Assembly (NCBI GenBank): GCA_963576725.1
Contig: OY755238.1
Location: forward strand, 29,841,201 to 29,905,200
Direction of reading: 5' to 3'
DNA from: Azorinus chamasolen
Taxonomy: Eukaryota; Mollusca; Bivalvia; Cardiida; Solecurtidae
DNA: 64,000 bases
The position numbers and the translations under genes were made by a program. Position 1 is the first letter of the stretch, and each line of letters opens with the position of its first letter. Of this stretch, positions 33,990 to 44,596 are shown piece after piece. Under the pieces are notes generated by a model, which saw only the letters and a list, made by a program, of their open reading frames with translations, ran no database searches and was not told the origin of the DNA.

Positions 33990-36825
33990 GCATATAAATT
34001 TTGCTAAATAATGCCAAAGGAGTTCAGATTTGTGAAACCAGACGAGGGTGCTGATGTCCAGAGGTCTCCAATCGACTGGAACTTATACATTCTTTGTCAA
34101 AATTTTTCACCAAAGCCTCTTTCACACACATGGAAGGGTCGAGGGCGAGGTACAAGTGAAGCTACAGGAACAGGTTACCAATCTTTTGCTAATTTCAAGG
34201 AACTTGGAAATATTCCTCTGAGCATATCAGTGGACAAACTTAATGGTGGGTTTGGTGTTGTTGAGACTTTACAAAAGAACAAGGCCGGCTGGCATTAGAC
34301 TTGCCGCAATTTATTTAGTGACTTGAAGCTCCACCAACTATCAACACGTGCACAAGAACCAGATTACCAGGAGAGCAGTGTGGTGAGCCATTTTAAATTG
34401 AGGAGATCTAGCATTCAAGATGCCCATACTTCCATGGTAGATGCGTCTATTAATTTTGTTTTTTCTACGAGAGAGAGTCTGACATTGCAGGTATTCATGA
34501 GGCAAGAACCACGGGGATTACCTCACATATCGAATTATGCATCAGAACTAAAATACATCAAGCTGTTGGCAAAACTGGCATCATGTTATAAGGTAGCATT
34601 GGAAACCAAGTACCATAAGAATTGTTTATGTCAGTTATATAACAGGTACACGCGGGATGTGTCTGAAACTGCTCCTGTCTTTCGCCTTGTTGACCCTGTA
34701 TCTGCTTAAACTTCAAACGATTGTTCGAACTGTATCCAGAACATACAGAGAAAGTCAATTCTACACGCTTAAATGAACCTCTTTTATTGCATTGTCCATA
34801 CCTTAAAACTGTGAAGCAAGGAAGGGATGTTCTTCTGACACGGCAGTAGGTGAAGCAATCTTAAGGTCATGTTCTGATGAGGACCCAGAAGCGCTGCAAC
34901 TTGCAAAAGCTGCTTTTATTATAAGAGAACAGATTTTCTCTCATGGACATATCTTCAATGGATCCTTGTGTAATGATTCAGTGGGATATACCGTTCCAAA
35001 TATTCTGTTAGCACTTGTTAATATGATTCTGGAGGGTACTTATATCGAATCATACGAATCATAGACAACTAGGGAAGTCTCATCAACCCAGGCAGCGCAA
35101 ACACCATCTGAGTTCATCCTTTTCAATAGTATCCAAGATATTAATGGTCCCAGGAAAGATACTGTCCACCATAACGGTGAAATAGAGACTCCAATACCTA
35201 TCTATCTAGGTCTGAAAGTCAACACCAAAACACGGAATCGTGATATGATTGCTTTCATCAACACGGTATTTCCATATCATATGATCGAGGACCTATTAGG
35301 ATATATTCTCAATTGCTCACAGCATAATCGACCATTTTGAAAATAGTGGCGTAGACTGTCCACCTCAGCTGAAAAAGGGGCTGTTCACAACAGGACAAGT
35401 TGATAACATTTGTCACAATCCAGGCTCGGTAACTGCAGCTGTTTCTTTCCATGGAACTGCTCAATATTTGTGTCAACATCCAGTAACACACAACCAAGGA
35501 ACAGATCATGATCCAATAACGCTTGCCGAAATGGAGCCAGGAAAACAAATTGCCCCCTTTCTTTGGCTTACACAAACATTCTGCCATCTCTATCCATGCT
35601 AAAGGAATTCAAAGCAGTCCATGAACCTTTGCAGACTATAAGATAGAGCACAACTGGCTTGCAAAACAGGTATCTTTGATGAAAAGCGAAGACATTGCCG
35701 AAGGTGATTTTATATATTGGGCTGCATGTCATACAAATTGTGAAGTACTACCTTGTAAGCCTGCAGCAACTTTTGCTTTGATGCCAATGTTTTGAGAAGA
35801 TCTTCTCTCTTTTTCTACATAAATAACCAGCAGCGCAGTTTCTTATTCCAAGACAGACCCCTGTCTTGACCATGTACCAACCACTGTATGCCTTGGGAAA
35901 GCAAATCCAATGGAGATTCCCTGATCGTTTCGGAACGAACAAGGATGTGGTTTTGTTGGGTCCACTTCATATCAAAATGGCTGGCTTGAAAGCGATTGGT
36001 GATTTGCTTGATGGAACCGGTTGATCTAACGCTATAGTCCAGGCAGTGGTTGCTACAAAAGGAACTGCTGATAGTTTCATACACATCTCTCACGTAACAA
36101 AGACAAGAAAAGCTTATCAAGTCACTGCAGCTGCACTCTATATTATCAAGAGAGACAGATACGTGGATATTTGTTCACGTCCAAGACACCATGCTGGTTT
36201 TAAATCGATGATTATAAGGACAGTCGATACTGATGTTGTTGTGCTAGCTGCTGCTTATTTCCACATCTTAGCAAACATCGAACATAGCATTTGGCACGGG
36301 AAAGGATTTCCGATTCATTCCTATACATGAGATTTTAATCTGCATTGACTACCCAGTTGTCTCAAGGCTTGCTGTTTTTCAATTGCATTCACCGACTGGG
36401 ACCTGGCTTCCTTCGTTGTCAACTATCAGAAGAAGTCTGCATGAAAGACATGTGGCCCTGTTAACGCCATGCTTTCACAGAACATTGAGAACAAACCCCA
36501 ACCAGAGCTGCACTGGAGCAGCATGTCAAGAGAGCTATATACCAACCAGTGCATGTATGGGGCCAGTCACTGGCATTGCAGCCATTGATTCCAGATGTAA
36601 CTGACTGGGGATGAGAGCTCTCACAGAATGTCGGGTAAATGCCAAAATGCACCACTTTGCCTATTGCTGAAGAAACATGCATTGAACTCATAGTATGCAA
36701 GTGTAGCAAAACATACAGGGGTTACTGTAAATGCTTCAAGGCAAATATGGAGTGCATCACACTTTGTAGATGCGGTGGGAACTGTCGACTGGGTCAAGCA
36801 CTGTTCAATCCCATGTTGAGATGAA
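33990..36825 (+). pseudogene. Decayed large protein with C-terminal CXC-type cysteine cluster
   Basis: Recognisable pieces fall in changing frames. 34,011-34,298 begins MPKEFRFVKPDEGADVQ. 34,323-34,709 contains ALETKYHKNCLCQLYNR, a Cys/His pattern. FLSMELLNICVN lies near 35,440. LYALGKQIQWRFPDRFG-like sequence and HIKMAGLKAIGDLLDG occur at about 35,880-36,025, then ATKGTADSFIHISHVTKTRK and AYQVTAAALYI (36,049-36,150). TVDTDVVVLAAAYFHIL follows (36,221-36,270), and finally a C-terminal cluster CKCSKTYRGYCKCF..CITLCRCGGNC (36,690-36,790) spaced like tesmin/TSO1 CXC repeats. A block between VTAAALYI and RTVDTDVVV, of several hundred residues in relatives as I remember them, is missing. Many stops and frameshifts are present. 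From memory this resembles an orphan, often multicopy protein of corals and molluscs. Its position between long TIRs suggests a transposon-encoded origin. Confidence 0.6.
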
Positions 36826-37454
36826 CAAACAAAAACGACTGCATTACTTATCAGGCAGTATATTATAAAGTTTTGCAACAGTCACCATGCCCTCCATTAT
36901 GATCCCAACCAGTCTTGGTTCAGATTGGAAAGGCAAAGGTCAAGACTGAGAGTAGAAAGCTAATTTTCTAAACTTCATCTATTCAAAGGACAGTATTATA
37001 TCAAATCTGGGGCAACTAACTAATAACTATATTTTGCCAAGAATCTATGCCAATAAATATTGTCCTTGAGTTTGATCAAAATTGAAAACAAAGTGGTAAT
37101 GATAGGGAGCAGACAGTGCCGAAAATGATCAAAATCATACAATCAAGGGCAATAATTCTAAAATCTCTAGAGAAATCTGGCTCTTAATCTAATTTGTCTG
37201 AGATTATTTTCAAATAAACATTTTTTTAAGGTTTTATGCTGATTGATACAAGATTTGTTCAGATAGAGAGCAAAAACTGCTGATTTCGCTTATTTTTGCT
37301 AGTTCAAGGGCAATAACTCTGGTTCATCAAAAGCAATCTGACTGATTATCGAACTTAATTGAGATTTTATATCCCTGGACTCTTTCATGAAGTCTGATTA
37401 AGATTGAAAAAGAAATGGTCAAGTTAGAGAGCGGACAATATTCTGGGCCACGCC
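36826..37454. other. Non-coding 3' interior of the 4.7-kb element
   Basis: Diverged phrases such as GGGCAATAACTCTGG and ATTGAAAA.AAATGGT recur, echoing the left interior (33,080-33,560). No ORF. Confidence 0.4.
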
Positions 37455-37648
37455 ATTTCGGCGGCCATTTTGGATTTCAATATGGCGGCCGCCAGGGGGC
37501 GTAATTTTTTGGGGTCTATTATTTTTCATAAACTTTAGGTATCAAAGACTTCATACACAAAGTTTCATGCTTTCTTCAAAAACTGAACGATTCTGACGCT
37601 TAGCAGCTGTACTAGAGGGGAGACATCCGTTTTTGTGACAAAACCCTC

Positions 37649-38985
37649 TATTTCGATTTGAGTTCTTTAGGATAAATTGTAGGAATCAGAGCATCAAAGA
37701 AAGGGTTATCTAAATTAAAAAATATCATCCAAATATCGACAAGTTTCATTGAAGGCTTTTATAACATTTTCTCGTGATAGAGGATTCAAACGCAAAATCA
37801 AATCTCTCTCATAGCAGTACAAAAACAAATCTGCGACAAGTGGTGCACAATTCGTACCCATAGGAATACCAATTACCTGACGGTATATAGCATTCCCATA
37901 AAGTACGTAGATAATGTTATCCAAAAGAAAGGTTAGTGATTTGCAAACTTCTGATCACGGCAAATTTCATTTGCTTGTCAGTAAAGAAAGCTTTTTCAGC
38001 ATTACATTGCCAGGAATGATGTTTTTCCCGGGCAAATACTTTCTGGATTAAGTTAGTAAGCGTATCCTTAATTAAAATATGAGGAAGATTTGTGCACAGA
38101 GTAGAAAATCGTATATGCTTACAGTGGATGCAAGATTCCTTTTGTTTTTAAGTTTGTTTAAGACTTCTGAAGAGTTCTTAATAGACCAGAAGAGATTTAT
38201 TCCAGAATTTTCATAAGTCTTATCACAGTAGAATTTTACATGTTCCTTTACCTTCGTTAAACAGGAAGTCAAAAGTATAGACAATTTAGTAGTTGTACAT
38301 GAACTAGAATTTGCAATGAAACGTGCTTTATTTTTTATGTAGTTTTGGTAACCAATACATTGTAGGAAGATTATGTTGTGTAATGTTAATATTGGTACCA
38401 AGTTGTTCACACTTTTTGACATGGTCTGAAACGATGATCTTTTCGTCAGTAGTAACTGAAATGTATGACTTGGTATTAATAATTTCCTGCTTCCAGACAT
38501 CGATATAATGTAATCGTCAAATAATAATCACATTATTGGATACCTTATCAGCAGGTACAAAAACGTATTTTGAATGGAAATCCCGTAAACCCTTTTTAAG
38601 ATGTCTAAAAGAAATTCTAGGTTTAGGTGGGAAAAAGGTGTTTATTAGAGTTATAAAAGGAAATGCGTTTGTCAATTATATCAAAAATTAGTTTTTTCCA
38701 ACTAGAAACAGCATTAGTAACATTTTGTAAAGCCTCAGCAATCTGAACTCGACAAGAGTTAAAATCTATCATGGATGGTATTCTATATTTGGGACCTTTA
38801 TTCAAAAGAGATCGTAGAGATCGCTTTTTCTTGTATTCCCCCTCCTGAGCTTTAGTGAGGTTAAAAGTGATCTTGTCATCTGGAATTTGATGTAGAACAT
38901 CCTTTCTAAATCTCAGTTGGGCAGCAGTTGTAGGGTAAGAAGCAATAATATTAACTATTTCTCTTTTACTTTGCTAAATATTATA
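37649..38985 (-). pseudogene. RT, Penelope-like features, N-terminal half of a split copy
   Basis: On the minus strand the pieces run in protein order. First are VNIIASYPTTAAQLRFRKDV and KRSLRSLLNKGPKYRI (38,800-38,975), then SSWKKLIFDIIDKRISFY and PKPRISFRHLKKGLRDF. Next come YVFVPADKVSNNVIII (38,530-38,575), a thumb-side MYWLPKLHK-like stretch reduced to IGYQNYIKNKARFIANSS, and INLFWSIKNSSEVLNKL (38,150-38,200). IGIPMGTNCAPLVADLFLY and YLDDIF (37,715-37,924) follow, and the copy stops after YPKELK at about 37,655. Several frameshifts are present. It continues where 30,137 leaves off, so both halves derive from one element. Confidence 0.8.
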
Positions 38986-39035
38986 TCTCCGGTGTACTGC
39001 TCTTGTTTTCTAATTGTTTCTTTCTTTTGCATTTT

Positions 39036-42000
39036 TCAATGAATTTTTATTCGTCTATTTTCCTCAATTTCACTCAAGCGTTGTTTGTGCACCTGTTTCA
39101 GCTTTTTAACACATTTTGAAGCATTTCGAATTAACTGTTGCCTATCTACCGGTTGTTGTCCTTCCAACCAAGCCATTGTTTTATTGTTTAGGAACATAAT
39201 ACAGCAATCTGCTGCCAGAGTAGTTACGTTAGGCTTTCTTCTAAGGAGTTGGTCTAACTGACCAAAAATACTTTCTGCAAAACAAGTTGTTTTGGGTCCT
39301 GCTTGAACTTTCATTTTCATTTCTTCGGTCATATTATCAAGTTTACCATCCGGTAAATGGTAAGTAAACAATCTCTTTCCAAGTTTACACAGGGCGGGGA
39401 GGAGGATCTGTAAAAACATCTCGACGATGTTATGATAAGGGTCATTCCTCATCAGAGAGTCATATATAGGATTTCGATGGAATGAGATCTCCACTCATGA
39501 AGTCTGTGATGTCTTTGGATGCATCATCAAGGAATTGGTGGTACTTTGTATTCATCTCTGTTATTGTGACATTTGGATCTTTAAGTGTACTCCCCAAAGG
39601 TCATGTTACCAGTTTGTAAAGAATACCTAGGGTTTTTAGTCCTGCTTAAGATAAAAAAAGTACGGCCTTAAGCACTACGGACCCCAGTGGTACTGTTCTC
39701 GTGTTATTTTGTCTCAGAAAGTCTTTGACAAAAAGCTTAAAGGGCCCTTGACAGCCGCATTTTTCATCCCTTTCAGATCCCTCGCCAAATGCTTTGGAGG
39801 CGAAACGAACAAGCCTACATGTACCTGGACCATTGTCTTTGTAATTTGGATCAAAACTCGGAATAGCATTATCAAATAGCACAGGTTCAGCTTCTTTCAT
39901 ATATACTCTTGCTGATTCTGCAACATTTACCAAAGAATGCAATCCGCAAAAGAAGTTACACAAACTTTCAAAAGGCCGCTTTTCCTCTTCTGTGAATGTA
40001 TCATAATAAAACAATTTGTAATATGCCAATGGCAAAATTTCCTTTCTGTACTCAGATAATAAACTATCAAATTTGATTTCTGTTGCTGCCATATCAGAAA
40101 GAGTGGCAACAATATGACAGATGACCTTCGTGGATGTCTCATTGTTATTTACTTTGCTCACATTATCTAAATCTGTTAGTGTGTTGCTGGTACATTTGGT
40201 CTCTATGCCCCTATGGCCGAAGACCCAGAGGTTGCCTTGTGAGTCAGATGCTTCAAAACCCATATATGGTTAGCCAAATTTTGATGTTTCATCTGTGAGA
40301 AGAACAGTGCTACTATCATCTGCGAATATCTCACAAGTTGTTTTTGCGCCAAGTAAACCCGTTGAATGCTCATATCAAACACAAAAGCTCGACGGGGCAG
40401 TTTGTCTGATTTTCGATTTGCTAATTTTAACACGGCAGATATAACTTGGGGAACTTTTGAAGCACTTACATTATTTTGCAAGAGCTCATAAACACACTGT
40501 TTCAGTTCACTAGTGTATGTCTTACTGTGCTCATTAATGACTATCAACTGCTCTTGCAGTTGGTTTTGGTAATTTATTAATTCCTTTAAATAGTCAACAC
40601 TCTGTTGTTATTAATTGTCTTCTTTTAATTATTTACTGTTCAAGATGATGAAATCTCATTTTTATGTCATTACAACATTGACAAGTCACATTCTCTTCAA
40701 ACACATATTTCAAAGCATAATTTCCCCTGGCAACAGTCCTTTTCAAAACCTTTTTACTTTCAGTAAGTTTCTCTGTAGCTATGTGCAATGTTTCTGAAAG
40801 TTCTGTCTTGCTTTGCTCCAGAGCATGCACTTTTTTCTCAAGCGTCTTTGTATTTATACCCCCACAACGAAGTTTGGGGGGGTATACTGGAATCAGGTTG
40901 TCCGTCTGTCTGTACGTCTGTCTGCCCGTCCGTCCGTCTGTCCGGCCGTCCGTGGACACAATTTTGTCCGGCCTTCTTCTACAGTTTTGCTTCAATTTTG
41001 TTGAAAGTTCAGGTATAGCCATATGACCATATAAACCTGTGCACCGCATATTTCCATTATGATCGGACCACTACTTCAGGAGTTATCTTCCCCTTTTAGT
41101 CCCCTAACAATGTTTTCCGGTTTTCTGGATTTTTTATAGAAGTGACTGGAGATATCAACTCTATATTTAGTACAAAGCTAAATCACAGCGTATGTTCCAA
41201 TCTCAGTTCGGTTGAATAATTATTTCCAGAGTAATTGCCCTTGAACTTTATTTTTTTTCTTCAAATTTTGAATTTTCCAGACTTTTTTTGGAAGTGGTTG
41301 GAGATATTAACTTTATTATTGCCATAAAGCTAAACCTAGATGATTTACAACTTATTTCCCAATCTAAGTCTGGTTGAATAGTTTTTGCCAGAGTTATGGC
41401 CCTTGAACTTTAATTTTTTGTCAAATTTTCAATTTTCCGGTCTTTCTTTGGAAGTGGTTGGAGATATTGACTTTATATTTAACATAAAGCTAAATCTAGA
41501 TGAGTTACAGCTTAAGTTCGAATATCGGTCTTGTTGAATAATTTTTTGTCAGAGTTATGGTCCTTGAACGTAATGTTTTTTTCTGAAAAGTATCTAGGCT
41601 TAGAACTTTGGAGTTGACACTTCACAAAAATAAACAAAGCTGCTTGAACTTATTGGATGACATTGTCTGGCAGCAGCCATAACACTTCTATGAATTTTAA
41701 CAGACTTATCTCCCTTTTTGGACTTGACAATATTTGGTAAAAGTTGCTTTATTTATGTTTGTGATTGATCTTCGATTGAATACTACATGTTAGAAGTGAT
41801 ACATTTGAATCAATAAGTGAGCTATATAGGTTCTTTTATGAATGTGCAGCATAGTTCTTTTCGTTAAATTGTGACAGAGTTCAATCGTTTAGGGACCATG
41901 GCATTGCTTTCAATCATCCCATAAATTATTACACATGTACTTAGAATATGAGAAAAAATATGTTGTGTGGATAAAGGGTCTTATTTCTCTGAACTCTGAA

Positions 42001-42640
42001 TTATTCTTCATTTTTCTTTATTGCTTAACATCTTGTCGTGTTTATTACACAAATTGGGTTTGGGCATGTATTGTTTTTAAATAGCTTTGTTACTGTATGT
42101 ACATATGTTCAGATTGATGATATGTAGGGGTATTCGTTAGCCTGTGGCTTACAGTTCTAGTTTGAACTAATTGTTCAATTTTGTTTTGCATTTCTTTGAT
42201 TGTTAACATAGAATCTAAAGTGTTATTTAGATCACTTTTGGGGATATATATGGGTCTAACAAGAAAGGTTGAAACTTTGAATCACCACATGGCGTAATTT
42301 TGGACATTTTCAATTTATTTATTCCGAAACTAGTTCATCAGTTGGTTTTTCATAGGTTTTCAATGCTGGCTTGGAATTCTTGTCAATCAAGAGTTGAGCA
42401 CACTTTTTCTTCACATTACATTGGTAAAAGTCATACATTTCTTTATTTGATAGTAGACTTGTTGATACCATCTTTCATACTAACATTGCTTATCGGACAA
42501 AATTCAAATTTATTTTCCTTCCTGATAACTATAACTGAATGTGACAAAGAGTTATTAGTACACACATCATAATCAAGCATGCTAAAACGTATTTTGTTTG
42601 CCATGTTGAATCTCTTTAACAGGACCACCACTTGCAGTTG
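39036..42640 (-). pseudogene. Decayed repetitive orphan protein (LPALCKLGKRLF family), interrupted
   Basis: Minus-strand fragments in order. MANKIRFSMLDYDV and FCPISNVSMKDGI (42,440-42,605) come first, then a short helical NNTLDSMLTIKEMQNKIEQL at about 42,170. After the 40,855-42,163 insertion a coiled-coil segment continues with KTLEKKVHALEQSKTELSE (40,770-40,860) and a Cys pair CQCCND. Then come SELKQCVYELLQNNVSASKV (40,440-40,510), VICHIVATLSDMAATEIKF, CNFFCGLHSLVNVAES and GTCRLVRFASKAFGEGSE (39,646-40,263), and EMFLQILLPALCKLGKRLFT with TCFAESIFGQLDQLLRRKPN (39,036-39,494). Relatives as I remember them have about 150 more residues between the last two blocks; here that part is deleted. 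At least four frameshifts. A multicopy, transposon-like origin is likely but the superfamily is unknown to me. Confidence 0.6.
40855..42163 (+). mobile_element. Dispersed repeat with 5' hairpin and CCGTCTGTC tract, copy 2
   Basis: It starts TATACCCCCACAACGAAG with an immediate complement (GTTTGGGGGGGTATA), has the same microsatellite and 125-130 bp units as 17,048-18,113, and ends at GCCTGTGGCTTACAGTTCTA. It carries an additional segment of about 250 bp (41,790-42,015). It sits inside the orphan pseudogene, with coiled-coil sequence on both sides. Confidence 0.85.
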
Positions 42641-42863
42641 TCTGTGTGTCTCTGTTTGTTAAAACTATGTTTTCATCATCGACTAAGGTGTTTTACAGAA
42701 AGAAGGAGTGACACTTGGAAAGTTTCCCTGTCACAACTTTGTTGAATATCTTTGTAGCTGTGCAAACTCAGCCTATAAAGTTTTTGTTTGAGTTTCTTTA
42801 TCCTGATGACTATCATACAAGCGACAATACAATACAAGTCATACTCTACACTAGTAATTCATT
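42641..42863 (-). other. Possible upstream remnant of the orphan pseudogene
   Basis: Minus-strand readings such as LHSYKDIQQSCDRETFQVS (about 42,690-42,770) look protein-like and lie directly upstream of the 39.0-42.6 kb pseudogene. No link in frame can be shown. Confidence 0.3.
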
Positions 42864-43043
42864 TTAACCCTTCAATCCATAAATACGCATTTCCACGCTT
42901 ACGCAAAAAGAGTAGACCGAGATCAAAGGACTTCTATAGGAGCCGTCTGATCAGGGCCTGCTCTGTTTGCTTAGGATCATATAATTTAGATATGTTTCTA
43001 GTTTCCGCCTAAGCTAATGATTATTTTATGGAGGAAAAAGTTA
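42864..43043. mobile_element. TTAA MITE, GGCTCC-palindrome family, shortened
   Basis: TTAACCCTTCAATCCATAAA with GCATTTCCACGCTTACGCAA at the left, a central AGGAGCCGTCTGATCAGGGC palindrome, and an end near TTTTATGGAGGAAAAAGTTA. The right half is shortened relative to the 245-bp copies. Confidence 0.6.
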
Positions 43044-43195
43044 CAAACATACAAGGCACATAATGTATGTAATCATTCCATATCCTAATATTACAGCCCC
43101 CCAAAACAATCAATATCCCAGCACTCACATTAATATCACTTACTGATTACTGAAATGGGAGCACTTTTAGAATCTGTCTGCACCTATTTGTTTGC

Positions 43196-43285
43196 ATTGT
43201 ATACCACTAACCCTAACCTTCGCCCTAACCCCTAACCCTAACCTTCACCCTAACTCCTAACCCTAACCTTCACCCTGACTCGATC
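43196..43285. repeat. Interstitial telomere-like CCCTAA repeats
   Basis: AACCCTAACCTT and CCCTAACCCCTAACCCTAAC recur with an interspersed CTTCGCC/CTTCACC variant, giving a higher-order unit of about 30 bp (CTAACCCTAACCTTCACC). It is imperfect telomeric (TTAGGG complement) sequence of about 80 bp in an internal position. Confidence 0.75.
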
Positions 43286-43945
43286 TAACTCTAATCTAAA
43301 CCGATCACTACTAAACCATACAAAATAGCTTACAACCCAATTTTAATGTCTGCAACGCACAATACAGTCCTCAAGTTTTAAATTTATTATTACCTTTTAT
43401 AGCTAAATGTGCCATAACAATACACCTGCGTATTCTTTATTAAGCCGTTCACTTATTCTTGTATTTTCACACACTCGCAAACAAAGAAGACCCTGATCAG
43501 ACAGTTCCTTTAGGAGCTGTCTGATCCGAGTGTTTTGTTTGCCAATATAACTTCATAAATTTATCAGATCCTACAGTTTCTATTAGACTGAAATTACAAG
43601 CTGAAAGTGTTTCAATATGAATACTGTGGCTATCAATACGCATGTGGTTTTAAAATTAAGAATAAATACTGAAGAGGAAAAAAGGTTAAAGTACAACATA
43701 TATAAAAAAAAAACTCATCAGACGTCTAATATCAAAGATTTGACCATTTGCTTACCTCTTCTGATTCAGATTCAGGTGCCTGAGTGCTCCGGTCCGAAAT
43801 CCGACTCGAGCAATGATTTTTTAGTCCCTCTTCTCGGGAACACAGGAATGGGCTGGAAGTAGATGTTTATTGTTTTTGTTAAGATGAATATTTTGGTGAA
43901 GTACGGATAATAAAAAGTGGTTCTTCTACAACACCTTTTCTATTT
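43286..43945. other. Non-coding with one GGCTCC-family MITE remnant
   Basis: The palindrome AGACCCTGATCAGACAGTTC with its complement occupies about 43,484-43,545 (TCGCAAACAAAGAAGACC on the left, GTTTTGTTTGCC on the right). Clear TTAA termini were not found. The 81-codon frame at 43,617-43,862 is not supported. Confidence 0.45.
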
Positions 43946-44389
43946 CAGGGTTCGCACAGCCTTGTAAACTCCTTGAATTTCAGGGATCGGCTTAAAAGTG
44001 CTTGAAAACATAAGTGCTGGAAAAGTGCTTAGAGTTTGGCCGATCCTGAAAAGTGCTTAAAAAGTGCTTGAAAATCTTCATAAATGTCCTTGAAAACTGT
44101 CCATGCAGAACTATTAGCTACAATGGATTTCCTATGGTTCATCATTCAAGTATACTATAGTAGAATCGTTGACATGTGCAAATACATGTATACTGATTGA
44201 AGTGTAAAAGTAAGGCGGAAATATCCTGTAGAAAACTTCTGCATTACTCTTGCACTTAAGCTTTTTTCTGCATGTGGTTGCTTTGGAATGGGCTTTTTCA
44301 GTGTTTGGAAAAAACCGGCTATGTCACATATATTGCTTGAAATTTGAAATAAAGTCCTTGAACGTACTTAAATCTCTGTCTGAACCCTG
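43946..44389. mobile_element. CAGGGTTC-ended non-autonomous DNA element
   Basis: A 444-bp element, from CAGGGTTCGCACAG to CTGTCTGAACCCTG, flanked by a direct TATTT (43,941-43,945 and 44,390-44,394). The interior has repeated AGTGCTTGAAAA and AAGTGCTTAAAAAGTGCTTG blocks. The ends resemble hAT-type elements, although only 5 bp of flanking repeat is visible instead of 8. Confidence 0.75.
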
Positions 44390-44596
44390 TATTTTTCATT
44401 GTATAGTTATGGACTTGTTCACTTATTCATTGTTATGGCATTTTCAAAAGGACTTGACCATTGAGCAAAGAAAGAAAAAGAGTGTTTGGAGGAACACATG
44501 TGTCACCTAATCGCAGCTGACACAAAAACTGTTAATTATGCTGGAGTGCGAATATCAGAACAAAGGGGAATAACTCAAAACGTATTGCATATCATT

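Larger units (their letters stand above)
32907..37614 (+). mobile_element. 4.7-kb DNA element with about 160-bp terminal inverted repeats
   Basis: Left arm 32,907-33,070 starts TAGTACAGCTGCTAAG. Right arm 37,455-37,614 ends CTTAGCAGCTGTACTA. Within the arms ATCGTTCAG, AGCATGAAACTTTGTGTATG, TAGACCCCAAAAA and GCGGCCGCCATTTTG correspond base for base with a few indels. GAG flanks both outer ends (32,904-32,906 and 37,615-37,617), a possible 3-bp duplication. The interior holds a decayed coding region (33,990-36,825, plus), a TTAA MITE and satellite-like non-coding DNA. The arrangement fits a once-autonomous cut-and-paste transposon, superfamily not assigned. Confidence 0.75.
30138..37648. mobile_element. 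7.5-kb nested insertion splitting the RT gene
   Basis: Homology to the RT stops at GCTTTATT (30,137) and resumes at TATTTCGATTTGAG (37,649). TATT is present on both sides (30,134-30,137 and 37,649-37,652), a possible 4-bp target duplication. The inserted DNA begins with a hairpin (ATGTCTCCCCCCATA..TATGGGGGAGACAT, 30,138-30,170), and GGGGAGACAT appears near its right end (37,617-37,626). Inside are satellite arrays, the TATGCCCCC element and the 4.7-kb TIR element. It is unclear whether this was one large element or successive insertions. Confidence 0.65.

Noticed and set aside
36046..36878. Separate short genes on both strands in 36-36.9 kb
   Set aside because: Plus-strand pieces belong to the decayed CXC protein; minus-strand frames are shadows of them.
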